The notes: a model not told the origin generated them from the sequence alone. 64,000 nucleotides of DNA from an uncultured Prevotellaceae bacterium (GCA_900319235.1 ONNR01000012.1:42061-106060); one strand, 5' to 3'. Shown: positions 1 through 9,543, counted from the first letter of the stretch. Numbers and translations are program-made.

Positions 1-1713
1 TCCGCTGGCTGAGGGTCTGAAAGAGAACGACACTCGCAGACTGTCATGTGCTGGAACAGAGTAGCCTTCGTATGAAGAATACCGCCCATTCGGCGACTTG
101 CCCTCGCCACGGTTGGAGAAGAGATAGATCGGACCGTAGTAATCCTGGTCGGTATCATTGCGGAAAGTGACATTGAAGTTCTGCGACTGACCGACGAATA
201 GACTACCCTCAAATGTATAGTTCTCGGTCTTCATCTTGTTCCAAACAGTGTTGAACTCCAGCGAACCATCCTCCCCTACCATCACATCGGCATAAGGATA
301 GACATCATACATCCAGACGCTATCGCCATAAATGCGGTAAACAGGCACCAGGCGATGAGCGCCTGCTTCGAGACCCGACACACGGAACTCCATATCTTCC
401 TCGCCCCAATAACTTTGTATGGATTCCTTGCGTATGGTACTGGCAACAGGAGAGGCTACACCATCGACCAGGTCACCCAGTCCAAACTCGAAGGATTTGG
501 TCTTTTCAAGGAGGTTATAGTATTCCAGAAGGACACCCCGATCGGTCACGCCCACGATGGTAACCGAGAAGGATGGAACCTCAGTCTTGGTCTGAAATCC
601 TGGTTTGAGGAAGATGACATCCTGGTCGAAACTAAAACCGTCGCTCGAACTGCTCGAGCCAAGGCTGGTGTTGTTGTAAGGATTGAGCACCGAGAGGAGG
701 AAATAGTCGTCGCTCACTCCACCCCATCCCCAGTTGATATGGAAATAGTGGTTGCTATCGTAGCCATCGACTACGAAACTATGTCCACCACCTGTCGACA
801 TACCATTGAAGATCACAGGATAACCTGCAGCAAGTTGCTGATAGATGGAATCCTCGAAAGCCACGAGCGGATAGTTCTTGCGATAGAGCTGAGTGGCCTG
901 GTAGTCGAAACAAGTGCTGATTCCAGGGACCATATCCTGGCTGTAGACACCCGAACCCATGAAGTCGTAATCCATCTTCATGCTTCGACCCACATAACTC
1001 ATCAGTTCGGCAACGGCCTGTCGCGACTCGCTGCTCGATGAGTGAGAGTAGGAGTCTATCATGGCGTCCCAGTTGAGGGTAGTGCCTGCCGGAACGGCCT
1101 CCATATGGTAATGACGCGATGATGTGTAATAGGAAGGTATCTCGGCTACGGTGGCAGCAGGCCATTTGTGATAATACATGACTTGAGCCGTCGATGTCGC
1201 GGCACAACCGGTAGGAGAATTGCTCGGACAAAGGCCGTTGTAGGGAGAACCCTGGTCCCAATGGCTGCTCAGCAATGGCTCGATGGGATCGTAATCCTGT
1301 TCTTCAGCACGACGTGGAGCACGTTGAACCTCGGTGATTTTGGCATCATCGAGGTACTGGATTTCGTCGACGTAAGTTTGAAGAAACGACTTGAAATGCA
1401 TCGGCAATTGCGACTCATCGAATGTTCCCTTATAGGCATAACCAAGAATTTCGGCCGTGCGGTCATCACCCGACACAATCACATATCCCCGGTTCTGCGG
1501 AGCATTGAACACATAATAGTAAGCATTTTCATCGGCAACCTGTCCACGGCGGGGTGCCTTGAAAGCCATCTCGGCATTTTCGGTTGTCATGCCCTTTTCA
1601 ATCATAAACTGACGGGCAATCTCCTGTGCCTGTTGACGGGTAACAGGGGCAGCGCTGGCCAACACAGGAATCGCAACCAACAAAGTGGATAAAACAAGAG
1701 TCCTATTATACAT
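1..1713 (-). CDS. C10 family (streptopain-like) cysteine protease, 3' end cut by window
   Basis: Secreted cysteine protease of the SpeB/prevotellain family. Residues 1-21 look like a signal peptide ending in ASA, followed by a propeptide region and the peptidase core. The catalytic cysteine is Cys170 in SPTGCAATSTAQVM and the histidine is His311 in GGGHSFVVDGY, followed by HINWGWGG, the usual family arrangement. About 571 codons are visible and the frame remains open to base 1, so the C-terminus, where a T9SS sorting domain would sit, is outside the window. The ATG at 1713 lies about 25 bases behind a strong Bacteroidetes promoter. The neighbouring T9SS operon is a plausible export route; that link is inferred. 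Confidence 0.93.
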   Translation of the reverse strand, partial: MYNRTLVLSTLLVAIPVLASAAPVTRQQAQEIARQFMIEKGMTTENAEMAFKAPRRGQVADENAYYYVFNAPQNRGYVIVSGDDRTAEILGYAYKGTFDESQLPMHFKSFLQTYVDEIQYLDDAKITEVQRAPRRAEEQDYDPIEPLLSSHWDQGSPYNGLCPSNSPTGCAATSTAQVMYYHKWPAATVAEIPSYYTSSRHYHMEAVPAGTTLNWDAMIDSYSHSSSSESRQAVAELMSYVGRSMKMDYDFMGSGVYSQDMVPGISTCFDYQATQLYRKNYPLVAFEDSIYQQLAAGYPVIFNGMSTGGGHSFVVDGYDSNHYFHINWGWGGVSDDYFLLSVLNPYNNTSLGSSSSSDGFSFDQDVIFLKPGFQTKTEVPSFSVTIVGVTDRGVLLEYYNLLEKTKSFEFGLGDLVDGVASPVASTIRKESIQSYWGEEDMEFRVSGLEAGAHRLVPVYRIYGDSVWMYDVYPYADVMVGEDGSLEFNTVWNKMKTENYTFEGSLFVGQSQNFNVTFRNDTDQDYYGPIYLFSNRGEGKSPNGRYSSYEGYSVPAHDSLRVSFSFRPSASG

Positions 1714-1742
1714 TATAAATATATATTAAATAAAAACGGGCG

Positions 1743-1773
1743 CAAAAATACTGATAATTTCAACAAAATGCAA
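1743..1773 (-). promoter_or_regulatory. Bacteroidetes promoter of the C10 protease
   Basis: On the minus strand, TATTTTTG (1743-1750) matches the TANNTTTG -7 box and TTG (1771-1773) the -33 box, with exactly 20 bases between them. The predicted start gives a leader of roughly 25 bases. Confidence 0.7.
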
Positions 1774-1860
1774 GTTTTGAGAAAAAAAATGATATAAAAT
1801 AACCGTATTTTTGTAATTAATTTCCCCAAATGCTTTCATTTGTCCACGAAAAAAGAGTTG

Positions 1861-2796
1861 TCATTCTTCATTTACTTCGAACAGTGGACCTACAAGTATA
1901 TCTTCCAAAGGGACCCTGTTCCACGAAAATTCCGATACAAGTTCCTGTGCTGATACGGGTTCCGCATGGTCAATGATTCCTGCATAGAAGGCTAGTTTCC
2001 CTATCACCGCCTCAGGCAAGTGTCCGGCCTTGCGTATCTCGCCCAGGTCAAGGCTCTTGTCGCGCTTGCAGAGACGTTGCCCGGCGAGGTTGCAAAGCAG
2101 TGGCAAATGACAGAAAGTGGGAGTCTCGAAGCCGAGCAGACGATACAGGTAGATTTGTTGGGGTGCCGAGAGCAGCAGGTCTCGCCCTCGCACAACCTCA
2201 GTGATACCCATCAATGCATCATCGACCACCACCGCCAACTGATAAGCCCACGCTCCATCGGCACGCCGCAAGACGAAATCACCGCAGTGACGGGCCAGAT
2301 TGACCGATTGCTCGCCATAATGTGCATCGACGAAACTTATCTCTTCGTCAGGAACGATAATACGCGTAGCAGGTTTTCGGCCCGAAGGATGTGCATCGAT
2401 GTTGAGCCATGCCTCTTCCAATTGCTTCGGACGGCATGTACCTGCATACACTATTCGACCATCCGACTCATGGGGTGCCTGTGTAGCCATGATGTCGGCG
2501 CGTGTGCAATAGCATGGATAGGTCAGGCCCTTTTGTCCTAATACATTTAAATAATGTGTATAGATCTCCGATCGATCACTTTGAACAAAGTATTCGTCCC
2601 AATCCAAACCCAACCACCGGAGGTCGTCTTCAATCTGTCGGGCAAATTCACGACGCGAACGTTGGGGATCCAAGTCTTCAATGCGCAGCACCCACGCACC
2701 GCCCTGGCTCCTGACCGAAAGCCAGGAGAGCAGCGCCGAATAAACGTTGCCAAGATGCATTCTTCCCGTCGGAGAGGGGGCAAATCTTCCTTTCAT
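1861..2796 (-). CDS. gluQ: Glutamyl-queuosine tRNA(Asp) synthetase
   Basis: A 311-residue class I glutamyl-tRNA synthetase paralogue lacking the anticodon-binding domain, which is the signature of GluQ-RS, the enzyme that glutamylates queuosine in tRNA-Asp. The protein opens with GRFAPSPTG and the HIGH-type motif HLGN at residues 14-17. YPCYC followed by YAGTC supplies the likely zinc-binding cysteines, and CKRDKS replaces the KMSKS motif. The start at 2796 is chosen because the conserved GRFAPSPTG begins at residue 3; the upstream in-frame codons to 2844 have no homology and precede the promoter. A full-length gltX is about 500 residues, so ordinary GltX is unlikely. Confidence 0.92.
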   Translation of the reverse strand: MKGRFAPSPTGRMHLGNVYSALLSWLSVRSQGGAWVLRIEDLDPQRSRREFARQIEDDLRWLGLDWDEYFVQSDRSEIYTHYLNVLGQKGLTYPCYCTRADIMATQAPHESDGRIVYAGTCRPKQLEEAWLNIDAHPSGRKPATRIIVPDEEISFVDAHYGEQSVNLARHCGDFVLRRADGAWAYQLAVVVDDALMGITEVVRGRDLLLSAPQQIYLYRLLGFETPTFCHLPLLCNLAGQRLCKRDKSLDLGEIRKAGHLPEAVIGKLAFYAGIIDHAEPVSAQELVSEFSWNRVPLEDILVGPLFEVNEE

Positions 2797-2801
2797 GGGC
2801 A

Positions 2802-2809
2802 CAAAGATA
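2802..2809 (-). promoter_or_regulatory. -7 promoter box of gluQ (near-leaderless)
   Basis: TATCTTTG on the minus strand ends six bases before the gluQ ATG. A TTG lies 22 bases upstream (2832-2834), slightly longer than the normal 19-21. Transcription would begin at or just before the start codon. Confidence 0.5.
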
Positions 2810-2903
2810 CTACTTTTTTTGTTCCATCGCACAATTTTATGCAATAAAATGCGGAAAACTACGTTTATTGGTTAGCGTTCATTTCGAAAAACGACAAAAG
2901 GAT

Positions 2904-3884
2904 ATGCAGAAAGCATCACAAAGCACATATATTTGGCAAAAGACAATGGGCAACTTGTGTGCCATCGTCATGCTCTTTTCTGCATCTGTCCTCTTTGCCC
3001 AGCAAGACACCAACGAGAGTATGTATTGGGCTACTCCCACGCTCTACAACCCTGCCACTGCTGGCAGCGACTCGGCACTCCACATCACAGCGTTCGATCG
3101 TATGCAGTGGGTGGGTGTAAAGGATGCTCCCCAGACGTTCTTCGTCTCAGCGGACCTTCCCATTATGCTCGGTCGAAAACGCACAGGCCTTGGAGCCACC
3201 ATTCTAAACGATAAGGCTGGTCTCTTCACCACGACCTTTGTCAGTTTGCAGGCCAACTACAGTTTCAAACTATGGGGTGGACGATTTGCAGTGGGGCTTC
3301 AACCCGGATTTGTCAATCAGACCTTTGCAGGTGGCGATGTCTATATTCCCTCAGGCGAAGCTTGGGATGCTGCTGACGATGCCATCCCCACAGGAGACGT
3401 CTCGGGAATGACGTTCGACCCTTCGGCTGGTGTTTATTACGAACGAGGATGGTTTTACGGCGGTTTCAGCGGCCTGCACCTGATGGGGAGCGAGATAGAA
3501 TTGGCTGATTACGCCTATTTTGAACTATCTCCAACGTTTTATTTTCATGCGGGAGGCAATATTCCTTTAAAACATACGTTATTTATATTGCAGCCTTCGC
3601 TACTGGTGAAATCCACTTTCCAATTCACGCAGTACGATTTCTCGCTCAGAACCACCTACAACGAGAAATTCTGGGGAGGTCTCTCCTACCGTCCAGGCGA
3701 TGCCGTCGTGGTTATGGTAGGTGCCGACATCAACCACGTGCGTTTGGGATATGCCTACGACATCCCTATCTCGCAGATAGGCATTGCAGGTGGCGGTTCG
3801 CACGAGATACTGGCGACCTATACGATGCACATCGACCTCGACAAGGTAAAGTCAAGGGGAACGAAGTCAATCAGAATACTATAA
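2904..3884 (+). CDS. porP: PorP/SprF family type IX secretion outer membrane protein
   Basis: A 326-residue predicted outer-membrane beta-barrel of the PorP/SprF family, the first gene of the T9SS core operon. A signal peptide ends at VLFAQQ; the mature start MYWATPTLYNPATAGSDS is the typical PorP/SprF opening (NPA-AG). The family links the periplasmic PorK/N ring or secreted adhesins to the outer membrane. I chose the ATG at 2904; a TTG at 2868 and an ATG at 2946 are alternatives. It is followed after 54 bases by gldK, the same order as porP-porK-porL-porM-porN in Porphyromonas gingivalis. A weak promoter-like TACGTTTA lies at 2860. Confidence 0.9.
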   Translation: MQKASQSTYIWQKTMGNLCAIVMLFSASVLFAQQDTNESMYWATPTLYNPATAGSDSALHITAFDRMQWVGVKDAPQTFFVSADLPIMLGRKRTGLGATILNDKAGLFTTTFVSLQANYSFKLWGGRFAVGLQPGFVNQTFAGGDVYIPSGEAWDAADDAIPTGDVSGMTFDPSAGVYYERGWFYGGFSGLHLMGSEIELADYAYFELSPTFYFHAGGNIPLKHTLFILQPSLLVKSTFQFTQYDFSLRTTYNEKFWGGLSYRPGDAVVVMVGADINHVRLGYAYDIPISQIGIAGGGSHEILATYTMHIDLDKVKSRGTKSIRIL

Positions 3885-3938
3885 ATATATCGGCCTCTCA
3901 GGTCGGGCAACGTAACGCAAAACAATAAATACAAAGAT

Positions 3939-5459
3939 ATGAAAAGAATCTTTCTGGCAATCATCGTGGCCGTCATAGGCTGCACAATGCTGACCAGCTG
4001 CATGAAGTCGATGGGCGGACAGGGCGGCGAAGTCACGGGTGTGCGCGGACGTTCATGGAATGAACCACAGCCCTACGGCATGGTGCTCGTCAAGCGTGGT
4101 TCGATGGAAGTGGGCGCACAAAGTCAGGACTCGCTGTGGGGCGATCTTCTGGATGCCAAGGGCATTTCGGTCGATGCCTTCTGGATGGACGAGAAGGAAG
4201 TCTCGAATGCCATGTACCGCCAGTTTGTCCATTACGTGCGTGACTCCATCATCCGTGAACGCCTGGCAGATCCCGCCTACGGAGGCAACGAAGATTTCAA
4301 GATCGAGGAAGACAAGTACGGCGAACCCGTCACTCCGCACCTCAACTGGTCGAAGCCCATTCCCTGGCGCAAGCCCAATGAGGACGAACAACGCGCCATC
4401 GAGAGCGTCTACCGCACCGACCCCATCACAGGCAAGAAGATGCTCGATGCGCATCAGATGAATTATCGCTACGAGGTTTTCGACTACAATTCCTTCGCTC
4501 AGCGCCGCTATCGTCTCAACCCCGAACTGCGTGACCTCAACACCGATCATGCAGTTGACTACGATGCAGAGGTCATCATCTCAAAGGATACTGCCTTCAT
4601 CGACGATGATGGCAACATCGTGCGTTCCACCATCGTCCGTCCGTTGGCGTCCGAATGGGACTTCCTTAACACCTACATCGTCAACATCTACCCCGACACT
4701 ACCGTCTGGGTCAACGATTTTGCCAATGCATTCACCGACCAGTATGCACGCTACTATTTCTCCTCACCCATCTACGACGACTATCCCGTGGTGGGTGTAA
4801 GTTGGGAACAGGCCAATGCCTTCTGCCGCTGGCGCACCGATTTTCTAGTGGCAAGCCATGGTATGCGCGGCATTCAAGTTGAGCCCTATCGTTTGCCCAC
4901 CGAAGCCGAATGGGAGTATGCAGCGCGTGCTGGCAACAACGACCAGACCTTCTCGTGGAAGACCGACATTCCGCACACCGACAAGGGCTGCTACAACGGC
5001 AACTTCAAACCGGGCAATGGCGACTACAGCCGCGACGGATACATCATTACTTCGCCCGTAGGCGCCTATCCGAGCAACGACTTCGGTCTCTACGACATGT
5101 CGGGCAACGTGGCCGAATGGACTTCGACAGCTTGGACCGAGTCGGGCGTCCACAGTGCCAGCGACATCAACCCCGACTACCAGTACAACGCGGCAAAAGA
5201 AGACCCCTACCGTATGAAGCGTAAGGTGATTCGCGGAGGTTCGTGGAAAGATGCCGAGCATTACGTCCGTGGTGACGTCCGCTCGTGGGAATACCAGAAC
5301 GAGCATCGTTCATTCATCGGATTCCGCTGCGTCCGCACCTATCTAGGCAACAACAAGGCCAACGTCAAGACCAGCAAGGCTAAAGCAGCGAAGCAACCCA
5401 AACAGAAGAAAGAACGTGGTGGCGGTGGCGGCGGAAGCCGCTCCGTTAGAAGAAGATAA
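3939..5459 (+). CDS. gldK: T9SS ring lipoprotein GldK/PorK
   Basis: A 506-residue lipoprotein with lipobox LTSC (Cys21) and a formylglycine-generating-enzyme-like (SUMF1) fold, as in GldK/PorK, which forms the periplasmic ring under the outer membrane with GldN. Family motifs are visible: GVSWEQANAFCRWR, LPTEAEWEYAARAGN, DMSGNVAEW, VIRGGSWKD and GFRCVR. The last 35 residues are a Lys/Ala-rich then Gly-rich basic tail ending SRSVRRR. The start is fixed by the signal peptide. It lies between porP and gldL. Confidence 0.95.
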   Translation: MKRIFLAIIVAVIGCTMLTSCMKSMGGQGGEVTGVRGRSWNEPQPYGMVLVKRGSMEVGAQSQDSLWGDLLDAKGISVDAFWMDEKEVSNAMYRQFVHYVRDSIIRERLADPAYGGNEDFKIEEDKYGEPVTPHLNWSKPIPWRKPNEDEQRAIESVYRTDPITGKKMLDAHQMNYRYEVFDYNSFAQRRYRLNPELRDLNTDHAVDYDAEVIISKDTAFIDDDGNIVRSTIVRPLASEWDFLNTYIVNIYPDTTVWVNDFANAFTDQYARYYFSSPIYDDYPVVGVSWEQANAFCRWRTDFLVASHGMRGIQVEPYRLPTEAEWEYAARAGNNDQTFSWKTDIPHTDKGCYNGNFKPGNGDYSRDGYIITSPVGAYPSNDFGLYDMSGNVAEWTSTAWTESGVHSASDINPDYQYNAAKEDPYRMKRKVIRGGSWKDAEHYVRGDVRSWEYQNEHRSFIGFRCVRTYLGNNKANVKTSKAKAAKQPKQKKERGGGGGGSRSVRRR

Positions 5460-5474
5460 ACAATCAGCCAACTA

Positions 5475-5528
5475 TCTAGATCATCTAGAACATCTAGAGA
5501 ATCTAGAATATCTAGAAAGTCTAGAAAA
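5475..5528 (+). repeat. Six 9-bp tandem repeats in the gldK-gldL spacer
   Basis: TCTAGA occurs six times at exact 9-base spacing (starts 5475, 5484, 5493, 5502, 5511, 5520), each followed by three variable bases. The array lies in the gap between the gldK stop and gldL start, followed by an A-rich stretch leading to the gldL ATG at 5551. Confidence 0.95.
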
Positions 5529-5550
5529 AACAAAATAACAATAAAACAAT

Positions 5551-6534
5551 ATGAACTTCCGTAATATCCTTCATATTCTTCAGGTCTTCAAAGGCGAGAA
5601 GGGGCAGAAACGATTCAACTACCTCTACTCCATCGGTGCCTCCATCGTCATCCTTGGCGCACTCTTCAAGTTGACCCATGTTCCCGGCGCCGACCTTATG
5701 CTCATCATCGGTATGGGCACCGAAGCTGTCATCTTCTTCCTCTCTGCTTTCGACACGCCAGCACGCGACTATAAGTGGGAGAAGGTGTATCCCGAACTCG
5801 ACATCCCCAACAAGGAGGAGGCGGCACGCAATCGCCTCGACCGCATGAAGGATGGTGGTCCCGAGCCACGTCGTCGTGGCACTGAAACCGGCACAGGCAA
5901 TGTCGCCGGCAACGTTACCATCATCGGCGGTGGTATGCCGGCAGGCGGAACCATCGTCGTAGGAGGAGGTTCTCCTGCAACAGGCACTGCCGCAGCCGTA
6001 GGTGGGTCAGCACCTCTCGTTGCTTCGGGCAATGTGGGTGTAACTCCAGAACAGGCCGACCAGGTTACCGAAGCCACCGAGAAGTATGTGAAGCAACTCA
6101 ACGAAATCAGCACTGCTCTCAGCAAACTGCAGGAGACCATGGCTGCCCTCGAGACCACGACGACCTACGCCGAGCAGATGGCTACGCTCAACCGCAACGT
6201 GCAAGGTCTCAACACCATCTACGAGATACAACTCAAGAGCGTCAGCGCACAACTCGGCACCATCGAGCAAGTCAACCAAGGCCTCAATAACATCCGAGCC
6301 CTCTACGAAAGCGGTCAGAATGATTCGTTCCGAATCCGTCAGGAGACCGATCAAATGACCCGCAACCTGCAACAACTCAACGAGGTTTATGCACGTATGC
6401 TCCAGGCCATGACTGCTGGCTATGGTATGCAGATGCCTCAGCAGCCCATCGGTCAGCCCAATATGGCCTTCAATCCCCAGCAAACCCTCTACGGCCAGCA
6501 GCCCCAGCAACCAGGGTTCAATCAGCAGCGTTAA
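5551..6534 (+). CDS. gldL: T9SS inner-membrane motor protein GldL/PorL
   Basis: A 327-residue inner-membrane protein. Two membrane helices lie near residues 26-46 (SIGASIVILGALFKLTHV) and 49-68 (ADLMLIIGMGTEAVIFFLSAF), the part that forms the pentameric proton-driven motor with GldM. Helix 2 contains the conserved membrane glutamate (GTEAVIFF). A Gly-rich linker at about residues 105-160 is followed by a cytoplasmic region with predicted coiled coil and a Gln/Pro-rich tail. It precedes gldM by 20 bases. Confidence 0.95.
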   Translation: MNFRNILHILQVFKGEKGQKRFNYLYSIGASIVILGALFKLTHVPGADLMLIIGMGTEAVIFFLSAFDTPARDYKWEKVYPELDIPNKEEAARNRLDRMKDGGPEPRRRGTETGTGNVAGNVTIIGGGMPAGGTIVVGGGSPATGTAAAVGGSAPLVASGNVGVTPEQADQVTEATEKYVKQLNEISTALSKLQETMAALETTTTYAEQMATLNRNVQGLNTIYEIQLKSVSAQLGTIEQVNQGLNNIRALYESGQNDSFRIRQETDQMTRNLQQLNEVYARMLQAMTAGYGMQMPQQPIGQPNMAFNPQQTLYGQQPQQPGFNQQR

Positions 6535-6554
6535 CCCCTCTTAACCCCCAATAA

Positions 6555-8108
6555 ATGAGTGCCAATAACAGCAGACTGTCGCCCCGTCAGAAGATGATCA
6601 ACCTGATGTACATCGTCTTCCTGGCTATGGTGGCCATGAACGTATCAGGCGATGTCCTCGAAGGCTTCAAGCACGTCGAGGATGCCCTCGATGCCAGTAA
6701 TGCCGGTGCGCAGTCACGCAATCAGAAACTATACCAGGAGTTCGACCTCGCTCGCGAGAAGAACCCCGAGAAGGTGTCACGCTGGTACAACCACGCACAG
6801 GAAGTGCGTACGAGCGCCGAACAGTTGGTAGCCTTCATCGATTCGCTCAAACTCGAGATCGTGCGTTATGCCGATGGCAAGGACGGTGATCCCAATGACA
6901 TCGAGAACCGAGAGAATCTCGAGGCTGTCAACCAGGTTATGCTCTCTCCCATCAAAGGCGAGGGCGCAATCCTGCGCAAGCGTCTTGAAGCCTACAAGGA
7001 ACAACTTGTGGCATTCCTTCCCGAAGCCGATGCACGAGTGGTAGCCAACTACCTCAACACGGCAAAGACCGGCTCGACGTTTGCCACCTGGGAAGACCAG
7101 ATGTTCGAAAATATCCCCGTCGCTGCTGCCGTCACCATTCTTGCCAAATTGCAGGGCGATGTCCGTAATGCCGAAGGACAGGCAGTCGAAAGCCTTATGC
7201 AGAGCGTCGATCGTGGCGATGTGCGCGTCAATCAGGTGAGCGCCTTCGTGATCCCCAATTCGCGTAACGTGATGCGCGGTTCGGTCTATGAGGCACAAAT
7301 TGTCATGGCTGCTGTAGATACTACCCAGACGCCAACCATCTACATCGGCGACAAGGTCTACAATCCCGCCAAGCAGGGCTACTACAGCGTGACAGCTGGT
7401 CGTGAAGGCATCCAGACCCTGCAAGGCTACCTCGAAGTCGATAAGCCCGACGGCACTGTCGAGAAACTGCCTTTCGAGTCAACTTACTTCGTTAGCGAAC
7501 CCGTGGCCACCGTTTCGAACACGATGATGAACGTGATGTACGCCGGCATCGACAACCCATTGTCAATTTCCGTGCCTGGCGTGGCTGCTGGTCAAGTCAG
7601 CGCATCAATGACCAACGGCACGCTCACCCGCACAGCTTCGGGTTGGGTGGCAAAGCCAAAGACCGTTGACCAGGATGCTGTCATCACCGTCACAGCCAAT
7701 CAGAACGGTCGCACCATGACCGTCAGCCAAACCTCCTTCCGCGTGCGTCGTCTCCCCGACCCCACACCTTATCTATTATGTAAGGATGCAGCCGGCAACT
7801 CGGTTCGCTACAAGGGTGGCTCACCGATCTCCAAGCAGGCACTGCTCAATGCAGGCGGCATACGTGCCGCCATCGACGACGGTCTGCTCAACGTTGAGTT
7901 CACCGTCAAATCATTCCGTATTGACATCTTCGACTCGATGGGTAACGACATCCCTGAAGACAGCCAGACATCGGCCTACTCCGATCGTCAGCGCACGGCC
8001 ATCAGCCGTCTTCAGCGTGGCAAGAAGTTCTTCATCACTCGCGTCAAGGCTGTAGGTCCCGATGGCATCGAACGCACCCTTTCACCTATCGAAGTCATCG
8101 TCAATTGA
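6555..8108 (+). CDS. gldM: T9SS/gliding motor protein GldM/PorM
   Basis: A 517-residue protein with one N-terminal membrane helix (MINLMYIVFLAMVAMNV, near residues 15-32) and a long periplasmic part containing the four GldM D1-D4 domains. The start MSANNSRLSPRQKMINLMYIVFLAMVAMNVSGDVL is a family hallmark (shown in part). GldM dimers plug into the GldL pentamer and span the periplasm toward the GldK/GldN ring. The length matches characterized GldM/PorM (about 510-520). Confidence 0.95.
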   Translation: MSANNSRLSPRQKMINLMYIVFLAMVAMNVSGDVLEGFKHVEDALDASNAGAQSRNQKLYQEFDLAREKNPEKVSRWYNHAQEVRTSAEQLVAFIDSLKLEIVRYADGKDGDPNDIENRENLEAVNQVMLSPIKGEGAILRKRLEAYKEQLVAFLPEADARVVANYLNTAKTGSTFATWEDQMFENIPVAAAVTILAKLQGDVRNAEGQAVESLMQSVDRGDVRVNQVSAFVIPNSRNVMRGSVYEAQIVMAAVDTTQTPTIYIGDKVYNPAKQGYYSVTAGREGIQTLQGYLEVDKPDGTVEKLPFESTYFVSEPVATVSNTMMNVMYAGIDNPLSISVPGVAAGQVSASMTNGTLTRTASGWVAKPKTVDQDAVITVTANQNGRTMTVSQTSFRVRRLPDPTPYLLCKDAAGNSVRYKGGSPISKQALLNAGGIRAAIDDGLLNVEFTVKSFRIDIFDSMGNDIPEDSQTSAYSDRQRTAISRLQRGKKFFITRVKAVGPDGIERTLSPIEVIVN

Positions 8109-8130
8109 TGGTCATTTCTCGACAAACACG

Positions 8131-8163
8131 AATTGTTAATTGTTAATTGTTAATTGTTAATTA
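8131..8163 (+). repeat. 7-bp tandem repeat in the gldM-gldN spacer
   Basis: AATTGTT is repeated four times, ending in AATT, a few bases before the gldN ATG at 8168. It is intercistronic and in an otherwise unstructured 59-base gap. Confidence 0.9.
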
Positions 8164-8167
8164 ATCA

Positions 8168-9526
8168 ATGAAACATATCCTCCGTCTGATTATGCTCACA
8201 CTTATGCTGGGCATCGTTATGCCTGAAGCCACTGCACAGGTTAGCGTACGTCGCTCCAGCAGTTCCCGCAGCTCCTCTTCCTCTTCATCAAAGAAGAAGA
8301 GCGATGACAAGAAGAAAAGCGATGACAAAAAGAAGAGCAAGGAAGCGACTTCCAAACCCGTCGAAGTCAAGGCGACTCCAGTTTCGTCCACCCCAGCATC
8401 AGCTGGCGATGGTCAGGCAGCGAGGCCGACACGCCGTCCCGAAGGCAATATTCAGGATGGTGCATCGCCAGCGGCCCGTGTGACGCCTACTCGCCGAGTG
8501 CAGAAGAAGGACAATCAGCCTATCGTCGATGGCAATAGCCAGCGTCAGCAGTCGTTTGCCGAATATCAGCGCAAGGAAGACGGATTTATGCCTTGGCAGC
8601 ATGTTGTCTATCGCGAACTCGATATGGAGAACCCCGTCAACGCTTCGCTCTACTATCCCGAAGAACCCATGGACGGACTGACCAACCTCTTCCGTGTCAT
8701 CCTCGATGGCATCTGCACAGGTAGACTAAAAGGCTACGAATACCTCGATGGCCGCGAGATCTTCGATGAGAAATATGTGGTCAATCCTCGCGATATCCTC
8801 GACAAGTTCCAGATTCTCTATCAGGAGAAACCCGCTGTCGGACAAAACGGCAAACCTACCTATGTGGTCGAAGAGATGGACGTGCCCTGTAACGAAGTGC
8901 TGAGTTACTTCATCAAGGAACGTTGGGAATTCAACCAGAAGACATCGAAATATGGCCCACGCATTCTCGCCATCTGCCCTGTGCTTCATCGTTCAGGCGA
9001 CTTTGGAGGCGATCTGGTCAAGTACCCCATGTTCTGGCTCAATTACGAAGACCTTCGTCCCCTACTGCGCGAACACCTCATTATGAGCGATGGTATGAAC
9101 AACACTCCTCGTTTCACAATGGAGGAGTTCTTCACTCTCGAACAGTACAAAGGTGACATCTACAAGGTGCAGAACACACGTGGCCTTTCGCTGATGCAGC
9201 AGTATCCCAATCCCGATACCCTCAAGATGATGCGTACCAAGATTGAAGCCGAACTGCGTGGTTTCGGCGACAGCATCTGGGTCTATGAAGAGACCGAAGC
9301 CGACCTCGCCGTACAGGATAGCATCCGCGCTGCCCGCCGTGCCGAACGTCGTGCCCGTCGCGGCGAACCCGCAACTGCCTCAACAGGCGATGGTAAGAAG
9401 AACCGTCGCACCAAGGCCGAAGTTGATATGGCTGCCGTCGAGGAAGCCAGGGAGGCCAAGGAAGATGCCATCGACAGCCGCATCGAATCAACCGGCAAAG
9501 CCCATTCCGCACGCCGAAGAAGGTGA
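8168..9526 (+). CDS. gldN: T9SS ring protein GldN/PorN
   Basis: A 452-residue periplasmic protein of the GldN/PorN family, partner of GldK in the T9SS ring. A signal peptide ends at ATAQ near residue 24. A Ser-rich then Lys/Asp-rich low-complexity segment (residues 27-60) and a Pro/Ala-rich linker precede the conserved core, which begins around VVYRELDMENPVNASLYYPEEP and includes NLFRVILDGICTG and FWLNYEDLRPLL. The C-terminus is strongly basic and ends SARRRR, like the basic end of GldK in the same operon. Last gene of the T9SS core operon. Confidence 0.95.
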   Translation: MKHILRLIMLTLMLGIVMPEATAQVSVRRSSSSRSSSSSSSKKKSDDKKKSDDKKKSKEATSKPVEVKATPVSSTPASAGDGQAARPTRRPEGNIQDGASPAARVTPTRRVQKKDNQPIVDGNSQRQQSFAEYQRKEDGFMPWQHVVYRELDMENPVNASLYYPEEPMDGLTNLFRVILDGICTGRLKGYEYLDGREIFDEKYVVNPRDILDKFQILYQEKPAVGQNGKPTYVVEEMDVPCNEVLSYFIKERWEFNQKTSKYGPRILAICPVLHRSGDFGGDLVKYPMFWLNYEDLRPLLREHLIMSDGMNNTPRFTMEEFFTLEQYKGDIYKVQNTRGLSLMQQYPNPDTLKMMRTKIEAELRGFGDSIWVYEETEADLAVQDSIRAARRAERRARRGEPATASTGDGKKNRRTKAEVDMAAVEEAREAKEDAIDSRIESTGKAHSARRRR

Positions 9527-9543
9527 GCCCCATTCGTTTTCGT

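Noticed and set aside
5339..5533. Minus-strand FLDILDSLD-type repeat protein
   Set aside because: Product of the TCTAGA repeat on the opposite strand of gldK; no promoter.
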